Assembly: GCA_032358255.1 (NCBI GenBank)
Contig: JAULBX010018414.1
Coordinates: forward strand, 1 to 64,000
Source: Heterotrichella gracilis
Lineage: Eukaryota; Sar; Xanthophyceae; Tribonematales; Xanthonemataceae
Reading direction: 5' to 3'
Length of the DNA stretch: 64,000 nucleotides
Below are positions 34,780-45,409 of this stretch, piece by piece (position 1 is the first letter of the stretch; the number at the start of each line of letters is the position of its first letter). The notes under the pieces are model-generated. The model was not told the DNA's origin, did not search any database, and saw only the letters and a program-made list of their open reading frames with translations. The position numbers and the translations under genes are program-made.

Positions 34780-37700
34780 ATGCGGGCTTTGCAAAGCCCT
34801 GCGAGTGCCGGAAGAGCGTGCCCGCCCTATCAAACTGCCGAGCAGCCAAGACCGCAGGTCCCTTTCGTGGGTGGGCACCGGCTAGCCCTGGGTGGCACTC
34901 CGTCTGCTGGCGCAGGGTCAAGGAAAGCAGCTCCGCAAGTGGTGTGCCGGTCTTCATATGAGCTCCGCGCTCCTCCAGCCTACACCGCAGGACCTGAAGA
35001 GCCAGAAAGACCAGCCAGAGTACAGCAGGAGTATGTAAGGCGGGAAGACAGGCCTGAGTATGACCGGGCGTACAAGAAGAAGCAAGTTGGTACGCTAAGT
35101 CAGCTGCCTGAAAGTGCTGTAGGCACCAATGTTGTGTTTGCATTATGAAAGTGAGCTGGGTTAAGTATGCAAGGGTGCTGCTTGGCATGACAATGGTAAG
35201 CTGCTTCGACTTGCAGCACAGTTGGCAGCAGTTGCACCAACCCACAACAGCAAACCTTGGGGGAACAGTGGTCATTATCTTCACAAAAACAACTTTTGAG
35301 GGCGCCATTGGTTCTCCACATCCCGCACCAGCATCCCTCCCTCCGTCCAGCACCATCACCCTCCCACCATCCCCCTTGGTCCTGACCCCTTGCCCCCTCA
35401 TGCCCCACCAGAGGCCCTCCCCGAGAGCTGGGAGGCCAGGCAGGTGCTGTCGGTGGATGCCTTCCGATCCTGCCAGTCAGATGAGGAGTGGGCGGCGCTG
35501 GTGTGCGACACATGCATGCGCCTGGCGGCAGACAAGCAAGTTGAGGACTGCAGGCGGCTCCTGGTATTTGCCCAGAGGCAGCACCCGCACATCGAGGTAC
35601 CACAACCACGCCTTGCACCCGCACACCCACACCCACAGTCACCCACACCCGCCCACCTCCACGCTCCACCCCTTGGGATGCTTGGAATCTTGCTTCGAAG
35701 CTGGAATGCACACATACTCTCAGCAGCGCCCGAGTGCCACCAAGCGCAACAGACTGAGCAGCGGAGCCAAGTGCATGGTCTCACAGCTAACCCCAAAACC
35801 CGAACCCCATCGCCCCGTGCGTGCAGGTTGCCACGGGCAAGTTCCCTCGCAAGGTGCTGGCCAAGGCTCTTCAAGGTGAGGGCATCCTGGGCGTGCTGCC
35901 GCTTCTGTGGAGCCTACCGCCAGACATCCGCCTGTATTACCTGCTGCTGGATGCATGTGTGGACCGGAAGAACCTCAAGGTGGGTGGAAACCTGAACCCT
36001 ACTAAAGCCAGCCGGCAGGCATATGGGTGTACTACCTGCTGCTGGATGCGTGTGTGGACCGGAAGGACCTCAAGGTGGGTGGAATCCTGAACCCTAGCTG
36101 TATACCCTAAACCCTGCCGCCAGACATCCGGCTGTACTGCCTGCTGCTGGATGCGTGTGTGGACAGGAAAATCCTGAAGCGGGGGGCGCGTGGAGAAACA
36201 TGATCCTGGGTGTATCCCCTAAACCCTTTGGGGCTGACTTTCGCCTGTGGTACTTGCCATTGGGTGAAATCGTATTACATACCCCGTGCCATCACACCCC
36301 AACCCACCCACCCATCCCCATCCAACCCCCCCCAGGCCATCAAGGCCATCATGAAGGGCATCCGCAACGACCGGCGCCTGGACAACGAGATCTCGCGCGA
36401 GACCTACCTGCAGCTCATAAAGTGCTACGGCAAGCTGCGCAAGGAGGACGAGGTGCACAAGGCGTTCAACTGCGTGCAGCAGATGGCGGGGGCGCGCAGG
36501 ACCGACGTGGTGCTGCTCAATGCCTACCTGAATGCTCTCTGCTGGAACGTGAACCTGCAGTTCAACAGGTGGGCGTGGAGTTGGTGTGGGAATGGGGTGC
36601 TGGGGTGCATGCCTGGATGCGGGGGAGGGTGGTGTGGAGGGGGTAGCACTGCGTTCAGCTGCGCACAGCAGGTGGCGGGGGCGTGGCGGGGGTGCGCAGT
36701 TTGGATGTGGTGCTCCTCAACGCGTACCTTCACGCGCTCTGCTGGAATGTGAACCTTCAGTTCCAACAGCTGGGTGGTTGTTTGGGCCATGGTGCGTTCT
36801 GGGCTGCCGCGCACGGTGCATGCTGGGAGGGGGGGGAGGGCGGTGGTGTGGAGGAGGCTGGCATTGAGAGGTGCAATCCCACCCATCGCAGTCTGCCCAC
36901 TGCCATGTGGAAGGAGAGCAGTGAATCACGTCTCGTCTGCAAGCAGAATACAGTGCAGGCATTGTGTCAAGCAGTGTGCATGTGCCATGGACAACAGTGC
37001 AGTGTGCTCCGCCACTGGCCCCCATCTACCCTCCCCCCCTTGGCACAATTACCGCCATATACATTCTTGTCTCTGACACCCTACCGCAGTCACAAATTGG
37101 GACCCACGTCTCCCCCCCACCCACCCACCCATACCGCACCCCACAGCACCCCCACGCCCGCCACTGGTTTGCCCAGCTGCGCCTCCAGGGCTACGCGGTT
37201 GACCTGGTCACCTACAATACCCTCCTCAAGGGTTGCATACTGGGCTCAATTGCTGCCACCTGGCGCCATGACACACATACATACAACATCTTCCCGGCTT
37301 GCAACTCCACATTCCTCCTTGCACCCGCCTTCGCCCACTGCCCTGGCACACACCCCCCACCCCCCTTGTACCCGCCCTTCAGGTTTGCCCAGCTGCGCCT
37401 CCAGGGCTACGCGGTTGACCTGGTCACCTACAACACCCTCCTCAAGGGTTGCATGCTGAGCGACGATGTGGTGCGGGCAGACAGCGTGTACCAGTGGATG
37501 CAGGAGGACAAGGTTGCAGCTGATGAGTACACCTTCAACACCCTAATCAAGGTGGGCTGGGATAGGTATTACGGTAGGGGCAGCAGGTTAGGATGCGTGG
37601 GCTGGTTCCAGCGCTTTAGGTTGGGATGCTGACATTTGGGGTGGTTGGTTCCAGCAGCGCAGTCAGAGTGACAGTCAGGCTTGACAGGGGTTTGCGCCAC

Positions 37701-40700
37701 TAAGCCCTGTCTCATTCCTGTGGATGAGCACACCTTATTGCAGTGTTAAAAACATTTAAAGCCCTCATCAAGGCCATTTTTTATGGTAAGGGAGAGCTTT
37801 GCCTGCCAGGCTGCCACCCTACACACCTCCAGTACAAGTGTGCTTTTTCATCGCACCTCGTTTGTTTATTTATATCATTCGAGGATGTTAATTGAGTGGC
37901 AATGACCTACCATCCTCCCCAGTGCGTCCCCGCAAGCTTTATTGAGTGCACCTTAAGCACTCCACACACCACCCTCCGACACCCACCACCACCCACACAC
38001 GCATCACTCTCGACATTGGCACTCATCCCCACCCCCAGGTGTACTCCTACGGTGGGGATTTGGAACGGGTGCTCAAGGTGCGCAAGCTCATGGAGGAGCA
38101 GAATTTCGCTCCCAGCCTGCGCGTGTGGGGATCCCTGTTTGCGGCCTGCGGGAAGGCAAACCAGATGGAGACCGCCATGGCCATGTGGACGGAGGCAAAG
38201 GCAGCGGGCATCGAGTTCCAGCTGGACCAATACCATGCGCTGCTGAACGCATGCGTGTGGTCGTTCCAGGTAGGGTTTGGATGATGCAATCAGTTCCTTT
38301 TAAGTTCATTTACCGTCTTCGGCAATTCTCCATTTCTCTGCTGGAACCATCATCAAGTCCCCAGTGCAGACCCCCTGGGTAAAAATTAGGAAAACCTCAC
38401 AGCAAAATCTCTGGGAAAAACTTGAAAGTTCAAAACCTGCCCCGCAGACCGACCGTGCCCTCACCGTACTGCGTGAGCTTATCGCCTCCCCCCTGGATCC
38501 CACCACCCTCACATACAATATCGCCATCAAGGCATGCGGCGCCGCGCCGGGGCTGTCCCTGCGGTCCTGCCAGCTGGAGCAGGCACTGGAGTTGTTTCAG
38601 GAGATGCTGGACAGGGAGCTGGAGCCTGACCTCATCACCTTCAGCACACTGATTGACCTGTGCGCCCAGGTGGGTGTGATAAACCAAGGGCCACAACAGC
38701 ACCTCATAGAATCTGCAATGACCATGGAATTTGATGTAATGATATACAGTATGGCGGTTGCATGTAATGCATTATTGACAGGAACAACGAACGTTTTTAA
38801 TTTTTTTTGTGTATTATTGAAAGACAGCCTGCCCCTTACAAACCATACCAATGCCATAACTAACAGAGTCAGTCAAGCTTCCACCCCTTGTGCGGTACAC
38901 CTCTCAATCCCCTCCCCCTTGGGTCACAGGCCAAGCAGGGCGCGCGTGCCCAGCAGCTGTTTGACGACATGCTTGACCGCAACATCAAGCTGGACATGGT
39001 GGCGTGCAACTCACTCATCGCAGCCTACGCGGCTACAGGTAAAGTACCCTACTTCATGTGGCTCTTTCTCACAGCAAATTCTCAATCTTAATGTATGAAA
39101 TCCGTTTCTTTTATCCTTGCTGGAGAGTGCCGGCGTCGCGCACAGTTGAGTAGGCGTGGTGGATTCCTGCAACACCCCTACGACAGGGTTATGAGCCCGG
39201 GGTGGCTCCCTCATGACTGCCCAAAAATGCCCTGTAAAATCCTGTTGCGCAAACGGCGGGCGGTGCCACAATGTTATCTCCCTCCCTGTGCCTGACACCC
39301 CACCCTTGTCCCCCGCCACAGGCATGGTGGCTGAGGCGCTGGCTGTGTTTGGGCGCATGGTGTGGGGGCCCTCCCGCATGAAGCCCTCCCGCCCCACCTA
39401 CACGTCGCTCATCCGCATGTGCCGGGAGCACGGCGACCTGGAGAGCGCACTCAACCTGTACCAGGGCATGCGCAAAGCAGGTGGGGGGTCGGGCCATGGG
39501 CGCATGCAGAAGTTAGTGAGGTTAAGGCATGGGCGCATGCAGGACTTAATGGGAGCGGGGCCATGGGCTCATGCAGAAATTGGGGATGTGCACCAAAGTA
39601 CGATGGGTTATGCATGGGGTACATGCAGCGGCGAGTGCTGCGTGCTGTGCCCTATTTTTGCGCATGGTCCGATGGATGGGCATGCAAACGAGTACTAGGC
39701 TAGTCGATGTCCCATGGGTACGCAGCTTATAATCTGCTCCACAATGATTCTCTCCTCAGGCTTTGCCCTTGATCACCATCCCTTGGCTTCACACCTTAAC
39801 CCTCTTTGTGTCTGTGCCGTGATGGCTGTGCCGGGACCACACCGCAACCGCCCGTCCCCATTCCTCTGAAGATTTTGACTTAAAACCCTAAACCCTAACC
39901 TCCTGTGCCTTTTCCCAGGCTTTGCCCCTGACAATCAGGAGTTTGAGGAGCTGACCAGCGCGTGTGCAGACACCGCCCTCCACCTAAGCACCGGCACAGC
40001 AGTAACACCCAGGGGCTCGCCGGTGAGTATGATATAATTGGATTGTTTTCCAAGAAGGTAATTTGAACCCCTGTCAAGCCACATTGCCTGTGTGTTTTCA
40101 CATGGTTTTGAACCTGACCCCCCGCCCCCAGTTCCCCTCCTTGCTCGACCCCAAGTCCGCTAACCCTCCCTTGTATATCTGCTTCTTTTTTTCCCTTTAA
40201 ATCTCAATTCCCCCCTGTCCCCAGTTCCCCTCCCTGATCGACCCCCAGTCCCCGGAGCTTGACCTGCACGGCCTATCAGTACTTGAGGCGCGCAGCGCTG
40301 TGTTGTGCACGCTCAGCAAGCTGCAGGCGGCTGCACGGGAGGGGGCGGAGGTGGAGGGTGACCTGGTGTTCATCACAGGCCAAGGGGTGCACAGCGATGG
40401 GAGTCCCAAGCTGCGGGATGCGGTGGTCAGGTGGGTGGGGAGGGGACTTTTGAGTGTAGTACTGGTGTCAAGGGGTGCACAGTACTGGTGTCAAGGGGTG
40501 CGCAGCGATGGGACGCCCAAGCTGAGGGATGCGGTGGTCGGGTGGGTGGGCTGTCGGTGGTGGCGGTGGTGGGCAGGGGGCCAGGAGGGAGGGGGTTTGT
40601 GTACATTACTGGTGTCAAGGGGTGCACAGCGATGGGACTCCTAAGCTGAGGGAAGCGTTGGTCAGGTGGGTGGGCTGTGGGGGGTGGCGGTGCGAGGCAT

Positions 40701-41066
40701 GGGGAGAAGTAAGACTTGTGGACATCACTGGTGTCAAGTGTGCGCGGCGAAGAGCCCGCCATGGTCAGGCTCCTCAATCTCCCCCTAAACCCTAATGCAC
40801 TCCACAGGTTGCTGGATGTCGAGCTCCACCTGCCAGTGGTGCCTGCGCCAGGCGAGGAGCGGGCGCAGGCGGGCACCAGCGGTAGCCAGGAGGGGGCCAG
40901 CACCGCCCGCGCATCGCCAGGCACAGGCGAAACAGCGCACAGAAACGGGGCAGGGATGGAGAAGAACCTTGGGAGGGTGACGGTGCGGCGCGGCGAGCTG
41001 GAGGCGTGGTTGCAGATCCGGTTGAGGCGCAGTGGGACGGGGCAGGCAGCTAAGCAGCCTGCATGA
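34780..41066 (+). CDS. PPR-SMR protein, plastid-type, 779 residues, 12 exons
   Basis: Exons 34780-35089, 35412-35596, 35827-35979, 36336-36568, 37383-37551, 38039-38269, 38448-38669, 38930-39038, 39322-39480, 39919-40022, 40225-40430, 40808-41066. The frame is unbroken across all joints. Residues 1-60 are Ala/Ser/Arg/Pro-rich and transit-like. From about 200 to 625 there are helical repeats of the PPR type, best seen in DLVTYNTLLKGCMLSDDVV, TTLTYNIAIKACGAAPG, EPDLITFSTLIDLCAQ and RPTYTSLIRMCREHGDLESA. From about 626 an SMR domain follows (LDLHGLSVLEARSAV, then GDLVFITGQGVHS). In plants this architecture is shared by GUN1, pTAC2, ATP4 and SOT1, which act on plastid RNA, gene expression or signalling. 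I cannot tell which is the orthologue. Introns hold many exon echoes. Confidence 0.9.
36009..36265 (+). repeat. Three exon echoes of PPR exon 3 end
   Basis: The end of exon 3 (35920-35979) with its donor is repeated at about 36009-36100 (ctgctgctggatgcgtgtgt, then cctcaag and gtgggtgg kept) and at 36116-36215 (same core, donor lost). A much worn copy lies at 36228-36265 (ttcgcctgtggtacttgcc). The units are separated by cctgaaccct, ccctaaaccct and ccctaaaccc, i.e. telomere-like words at each joint. Confidence 0.85.
36653..36855 (+). repeat. Exon echo of PPR exon 4 end and intron start
   Basis: This matches 36464-36640. It carries the last 100 bases of exon 4 (gtggtgct-ctcaa, gctctctgctggaa and related words), a changed donor region, and intron sequence down to gggagggYggtgtggagg. 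The copy is diverged (roughly 75-80 percent by eye) with small indels. Confidence 0.8.
37166..37241 (+). repeat. Near-identical exon echo of PPR exon 5 start
   Basis: The first 74 bases of exon 5 (from 37383) are present upstream with only two differences by eye, so this copy is young. It lacks a proper AG acceptor directly before it (cactg instead of ttcag) and runs into non-matching sequence after ggttgcat. It encodes the same peptide, FAQLRLQGYAVDLVTYNTLL. Confidence 0.9.
39483..39600 (+). repeat. Tandem CATGGGCGCATGCAG repeat in PPR intron 9
   Basis: Three copies of a unit of about 35 bases, each carrying catgggcgcatgcag or catgggctcatgcag, start a few bases after the exon 9 donor. They may have grown from the gggcatgcgcaaagcag end of that exon, but this is uncertain. 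Confidence 0.7.
39750..39790 (+). repeat. Weak exon echo of PPR exon 10 start
   Basis: The stretch caggctttgcccttga matches caggctttgcccctga at the real acceptor (39917). A run of aaccctaaaccctaacc lies between the two, at about 39882-39900. The matched length is short, so this is the least certain echo. Confidence 0.45.
40127..40166 (+). repeat. Exon echo of PPR exon 11 start
   Basis: About 40 bases (ccccagttcccctcc, then tcgacccc-agtcc) repeat the acceptor and start of exon 11 at 40221-40260 with some seven differences. The AG acceptor is kept. Confidence 0.75.
40461..40750 (+). repeat. Array of exon echoes of PPR exon 11 end
   Basis: The exon 11 end (aaggggtgcacagcgatggg through ggatgcggtggtcag and the gtgggtggg donor, 40380-40440) recurs at 40483-40551 and 40607-40680, both with the donor intact or nearly so. 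Partial copies lie at 40461-40482 and 40725-40750. All intronic copies start with actggtgtcaa, which the exon itself lacks, so later copies were made from an echo rather than from the exon. Confidence 0.85.
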
Positions 41067-42130
41067 TAGTCCTCCTCAAGTGGCAGACTCTGAAAGCAGA
41101 CTTTGCCGCGTGTAGATTTGGCTGGCTGCTGTTGGGGGTGGGGATACGTATTGGGTGTGGGGTGTGGGGTGGGTGGGTCGAAGTTTCAGAGAAACAGGTT
41201 AGTTTCTTCTTCAAAAGCAGGTGGGCGCCTGAGGGAGGGTGTAGCCCATGCGGGTTGCTGCAGTTGGCCCTGGGTGAGAGCCAGTAACTGCCCTACGGAG
41301 GTCTCTGGTGTTTGGTTTTGGGCAGCAGGCAGATTATCCACTGTATTGCACGGGCTTGTTGACTCACACACTCGCAATTTTTTCAATCAAAGAGTGTTAC
41401 ACAACGAGTGCCTCGCAGGGTAGCACTGTCGTAATGCTCAACAAGCTCGTGCATGCCAGATGCTTTGCGTTGGGTTGTATGCTTGTACTGTCTCCAACGC
41501 TGATGAAAGCTTGCTCCTCATTTGAAAAAGTCCCAGCATTGTCACAAGACTGTGTATCTGTTTATCTGTTCCTTCTGAAGTTCAAAGAGCCGCAACACCT
41601 CGCTTACCTGTAATGCATGCATAAACCTCGCTAAACCCTAGCAATGCATGCATATGCACACCAGTCATGCAACGCTGCGGCCTTCCAAGGTCGTCGCTAA
41701 CAACCATGCGGCCATCCAAGGTCGTAACTTATAACCATCGGTTCTAAGACAGAACCATTGCAGGACATGAGTCACAAAGGTCGTGGGAACTGTCTTTTGG
41801 CTCGTTGTTATACCCAGTAAGCACATAGGGTAAGCACATTATGTTGGGGGGCTAGCCTGAGGAACGGCAGTATGCACTGTGTTCTTCTGCAGCACAAAAC
41901 TGATTGTCGCCTTCCTATCGACTTGTATCGCTGTTGCAAGCCATCCTGAAAGGCCGGTGAAATGCACCCACCACCCAACACACACTAAACCCTGCACCCT
42001 CTGATCGCTCGTTTCTCCACAACACATCTTGGAGCAAGTCGGTGCATTGTCGAAGGTTCGAACGGCTAGTTGCAGACATGCCTGTCCCAAGCCACCGTGC
42101 GACTTTACACGATCTGTGAGGGAGCTAGCC
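41067..42130. other. Intergenic, PPR-SMR 3' flank to glycosyltransferase
   Basis: No gene is supported. Near 41670-41740 two copies of gcggcc-tccaaggtcgt occur about 36 bases apart. Telomere-like words (ctaaaccct) appear at about 41630 and 41985. Confidence 0.5.
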
Positions 42131-43572
42131 ATGCATATCGCAGCGGTCATCTGGGCACTCAGCGCACTCATTGCGATCAATGCGTTGGTTGTGGCGGAGG
42201 AGCAGTATGTGTGGGCTCCAGTTGTCTCCAGGAAAGCAACGATATACTTCAGCACCGAGCACGGGCTGGGCAACCGGCTTCGCTCGCTGGCGTCAGCAGC
42301 AACGCTGGCCAAGACGCTGAACGCGAACTTTGTGGTGCACTGGCCGACCACCAAGGGCCACTGCAACGCAAAATATGACGAGCTATTCGAGTATCCAGAT
42401 TTCACTCTCGGCAAGCGACCCAAGGGCTGCCGGGTCAACAGCATGGCCTTCCATCCGAAGCCATTCACAGTGGCGGAGTGTCTCTCGCTCTTCAACTGGA
42501 CAGGTACGGTCTGGCGTTTCTCAATGCTGGATAGGCTAGGGACTTGGGTGAGCCATCTCTTTTCAGCTAGCTTCCCAAAGTTGTCAGAGCTCAACATGCA
42601 CCAGTGGGCATGCACATGCACATGCACCAGTGGACGTGCATGTGCATGTGCACAGCTCAACCTGTGGACATTCCCCCCCCACCACCTGCAAGCTTATCAC
42701 CAGTGGACAAGGCTACTGTACCCACTCAAAGCAAACGTGCAAAGCTGGTACACCCTTGCCCCAGGCAGTCTGCATTCACCACAAACAATGCATGGGAGGC
42801 GCCTCTAACCCGCTGTGTGACTTGGGCAGTGATCGACGGCCGTGACGTCCTGTGCATCAATGGCGGGGCAGTTGGGTTCTATCTGGAGCCGTGGCCCACC
42901 TCCTCTCAGTGGTTCTTCCAGGCCCTCACCCCCGCCAACCCAATACAGACGCTCATGGACAGGTTCAAGCTGGAGACAGAGTGGGAGAAGCACGACTGGA
43001 TCGGGGTGCACATACGGGGCGGGGACAGGCTGGAAACATACCTGAAGAAGAAGAAGCTTGCTGGATCGTTGACAAAAAACTCCTCCGACTGGCTCAACGT
43101 GCTGTGGCCAGTCAACAGCTTCATCCCAATCATGCGGTCAGTGGGCCTGCAGCACTGCACCCCGGGCTCCCTATGGATGACCAGCAAGCAAGTGCGCTTC
43201 TATGTGGCCACCGAGTCCCAAGAAGCATTTGACGAGGTGCAGCAGAGCTTCCCCAGGAACGTGGTCCACACCACAAACAAGACCTACCCAGTGGAGGCAT
43301 TGGCAGCCAGGGCAGACCTGCAGAGCTTGTATGGTGCTGTGGCCGATTTCATGTTCCTGTCTAGCACAAGGGTGCTCATTGGCAGCCATGGCAGCAGCTA
43401 CAGTGCGGTTGCGTTTTTGACAAACTACCCGTGGTACATCGGGGTGGACACGGGAGGGAGGCCAATCTCGTGCAACAAGCGGCTCATGGGGGCACCCAAG
43501 CGGCATGGGAAAAGCGGGAGAGCCTTGGCAAAGTGCACCAAGCCTTGGCAGGAGAACTGTATTGCAACGTAA
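42131..43572 (+). CDS. Fucosyltransferase-like glycosyltransferase (POFUT/NodZ superfamily)
   Basis: Exons 42131-42503 and 42830-43572 give 371 residues. The N terminus MHIAAVIWALSALIAINALV is a signal peptide or signal anchor, so it enters the secretory pathway. STEHGLGNRLRSLASAATLA is the donor-side glycine loop seen in this GT-B group. Further on come GVHIRGGDR, the H-x-R-x-G-D-R type sugar-nucleotide motif of fucosyltransferases, and then DFMFLSSTRVLIGSHGSSYS, the conserved late motif. Fucose transfer to protein or glycan in the Golgi or ER is inferred; the acceptor cannot be deduced. Length is close to the minimal size of the family. A perfect hairpin lies in the intron. Confidence 0.75.
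42612..42651. repeat. Perfect 16-bp inverted repeat in glycosyltransferase intron
   Basis: Arms gcacatgcacatgcac (42612-42627) and gtgcatgtgcatgtgc (42636-42651) are exact reverse complements around an 8-base loop. Each arm is itself a catgca microsatellite. Confidence 0.9.
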
Positions 43573-45409
43573 TCATCCCTATGATGCGCTGGTGTCGCCT
43601 TTGTCATAGGAATTTTTCTTTCATTCCAGTTCCTTGCCTAATTGTGGGGATCGTTGATTCACAAGCACGATGGGTGGGCAGAAGCAGGTTAGTTGTAGTG
43701 TCCAGCTGCTTGCTCCGCAGTTTTCTGTACACGCCCTCTGTGGTGTCCCAATTATTGCTATGTCACTGACATATTACACTGCTGGCATCAAGGGTAATAA
43801 GATAATAAATGGTCCTGTTATTATCTCATTACCCTAGTACTGATTTTCTGAGACCGTCATCAGTTGCCCACTGAAATAAAGCCTCATAAGTCTTCCACCC
43901 GCGCTCCTCTTCCCGTCACAACCCCTCGATTTTTTTTCTCACTTAGAGGACAGAAAGGAAACGCCCACGTGTACAACTACTCAAATTTGAAGTCATTTAC
44001 CTCCTCCGCGGCGCGGGCCGCCATTCGCCCGCCAACTTGAAGGTTGTGGGAGCAATTTTCGATCCGAGGCACTCACACGCACTGCCAGTGCGTTCTGTCA
44101 TACGGCACATGTGGTTGATGAGGTTTCTGCCGTGGCAATGGCTGCACGTAATATACTATATGGTTGTATACAATTTTATTACAACGCAACACTGTTTTGA
44201 CATGCCTTGGTTTACCCGTCACGGTTTACCCGTCACGGTTCCCTTGCCATTCAATGCCATTCAATCCAATTTGGTTGCCATATACTGTAGCAGATGCCTA
44301 GGCTGCTTGCAGACTCCACGTTGGTCCTAGGCTTGAACTTCAAGGCAATTTTTGAGGTCAACTTGAAGGACGCATACGTGCACCATGACAGAGCATGCAC
44401 ATGCCGTTATCCACTATCACTTGGAACTTTTAACGGTCCTGCAATGACACAGTGCCATGTCAATGCGCTTGAAGGTTAACCATTGACAAATTTGCTTAGC
44501 CTGCCAGCGGGCAGATTTTGAAATTTCCTAGCTGATATCGTAGTAGAGCACAACCAGCAGCCTCCAAAACCTGACAAAGCTGCACAGCGACATCATTAAT
44601 GTACACTGTACCTGTCAGGCATTGTAAGTGGCCTTTACCCGTCACGGTTCACGAATAAAAAGAGTTCACACCTTTGGCGCCTGGTTTCTTTCGTTTCTTC
44701 ACACTACCGTGCCTCAAGGAAAGCCCCTACAGTACCCATTCGAGGTATCACTATCCATGGAGTTACAAACCACCTGTAGTCCCACCTCTCTGCTGTGAAT
44801 ATCGCAGAATTGTCAATTCAACACCCATCCATGAATACCAAATGCGACAATTTCAATGCATCTAAAAGCTTTTAATGTGCATGTGGATTGCCATTTAAAG
44901 TTGCAGTGCAATAACCACCCTCCCTTACCCCCGGTAGAAAAGAGTGGCATTTGAGATGCAAGCACAAAAGCATGCACTTGCAAAAGAAGTAGCCCGAACT
45001 GATGCAGTAAAGAAATAACGATTCTGGCTATGAAAGGTCAAGAAGTTCACGCCAGAAACTGTGCGCACATTCTTTAAGCTGGCTTTATGCATGCAAAAAC
45101 TACCAACGATTTGTATGAGCAATTAAATCCTTCCCGCCAATGCTCAATTGCACGAATCTAAGCGCCGGCCAGCAGATGCCTCGTTCATTGCATGTCCATG
45201 TCCCATATGAACCCTCCTAGCCCGTCCAACAACATATGCGATATGAACCCCCCTTACCCGCCTCCCATCCCTGCACGCTGCCCTTATCCAACCTGTGCTA
45301 CTCCCCCTGCCCCATCGTGAAGAAACCACCACAGTGGGTAAGCATCGCTGTCACGCTCCAATAAAAAGAAGTTGCTCACAATATTGTACAGTCGCTGGCT
45401 GGTGGTAAC
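43573..45409. other. Intergenic between convergent genes
   Basis: Besides the hairpin at 43791-43835, the 15-base word tttacccgtcacggt occurs twice in tandem (44211-44240) and again almost fully at about 44634. No gene on either strand is supported. Confidence 0.5.
43791..43835. terminator. 18-bp stem-loop downstream of glycosyltransferase
   Basis: Arms agggtaataagataataa (43791-43808) and ttattatctcattaccct (43818-43835) pair at 17 of 18 positions around a 9-base loop. It lies about 220 bases after the stop codon. It might be a 3'-end RNA structure or a short palindromic element; the type given is a guess. Confidence 0.45.
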
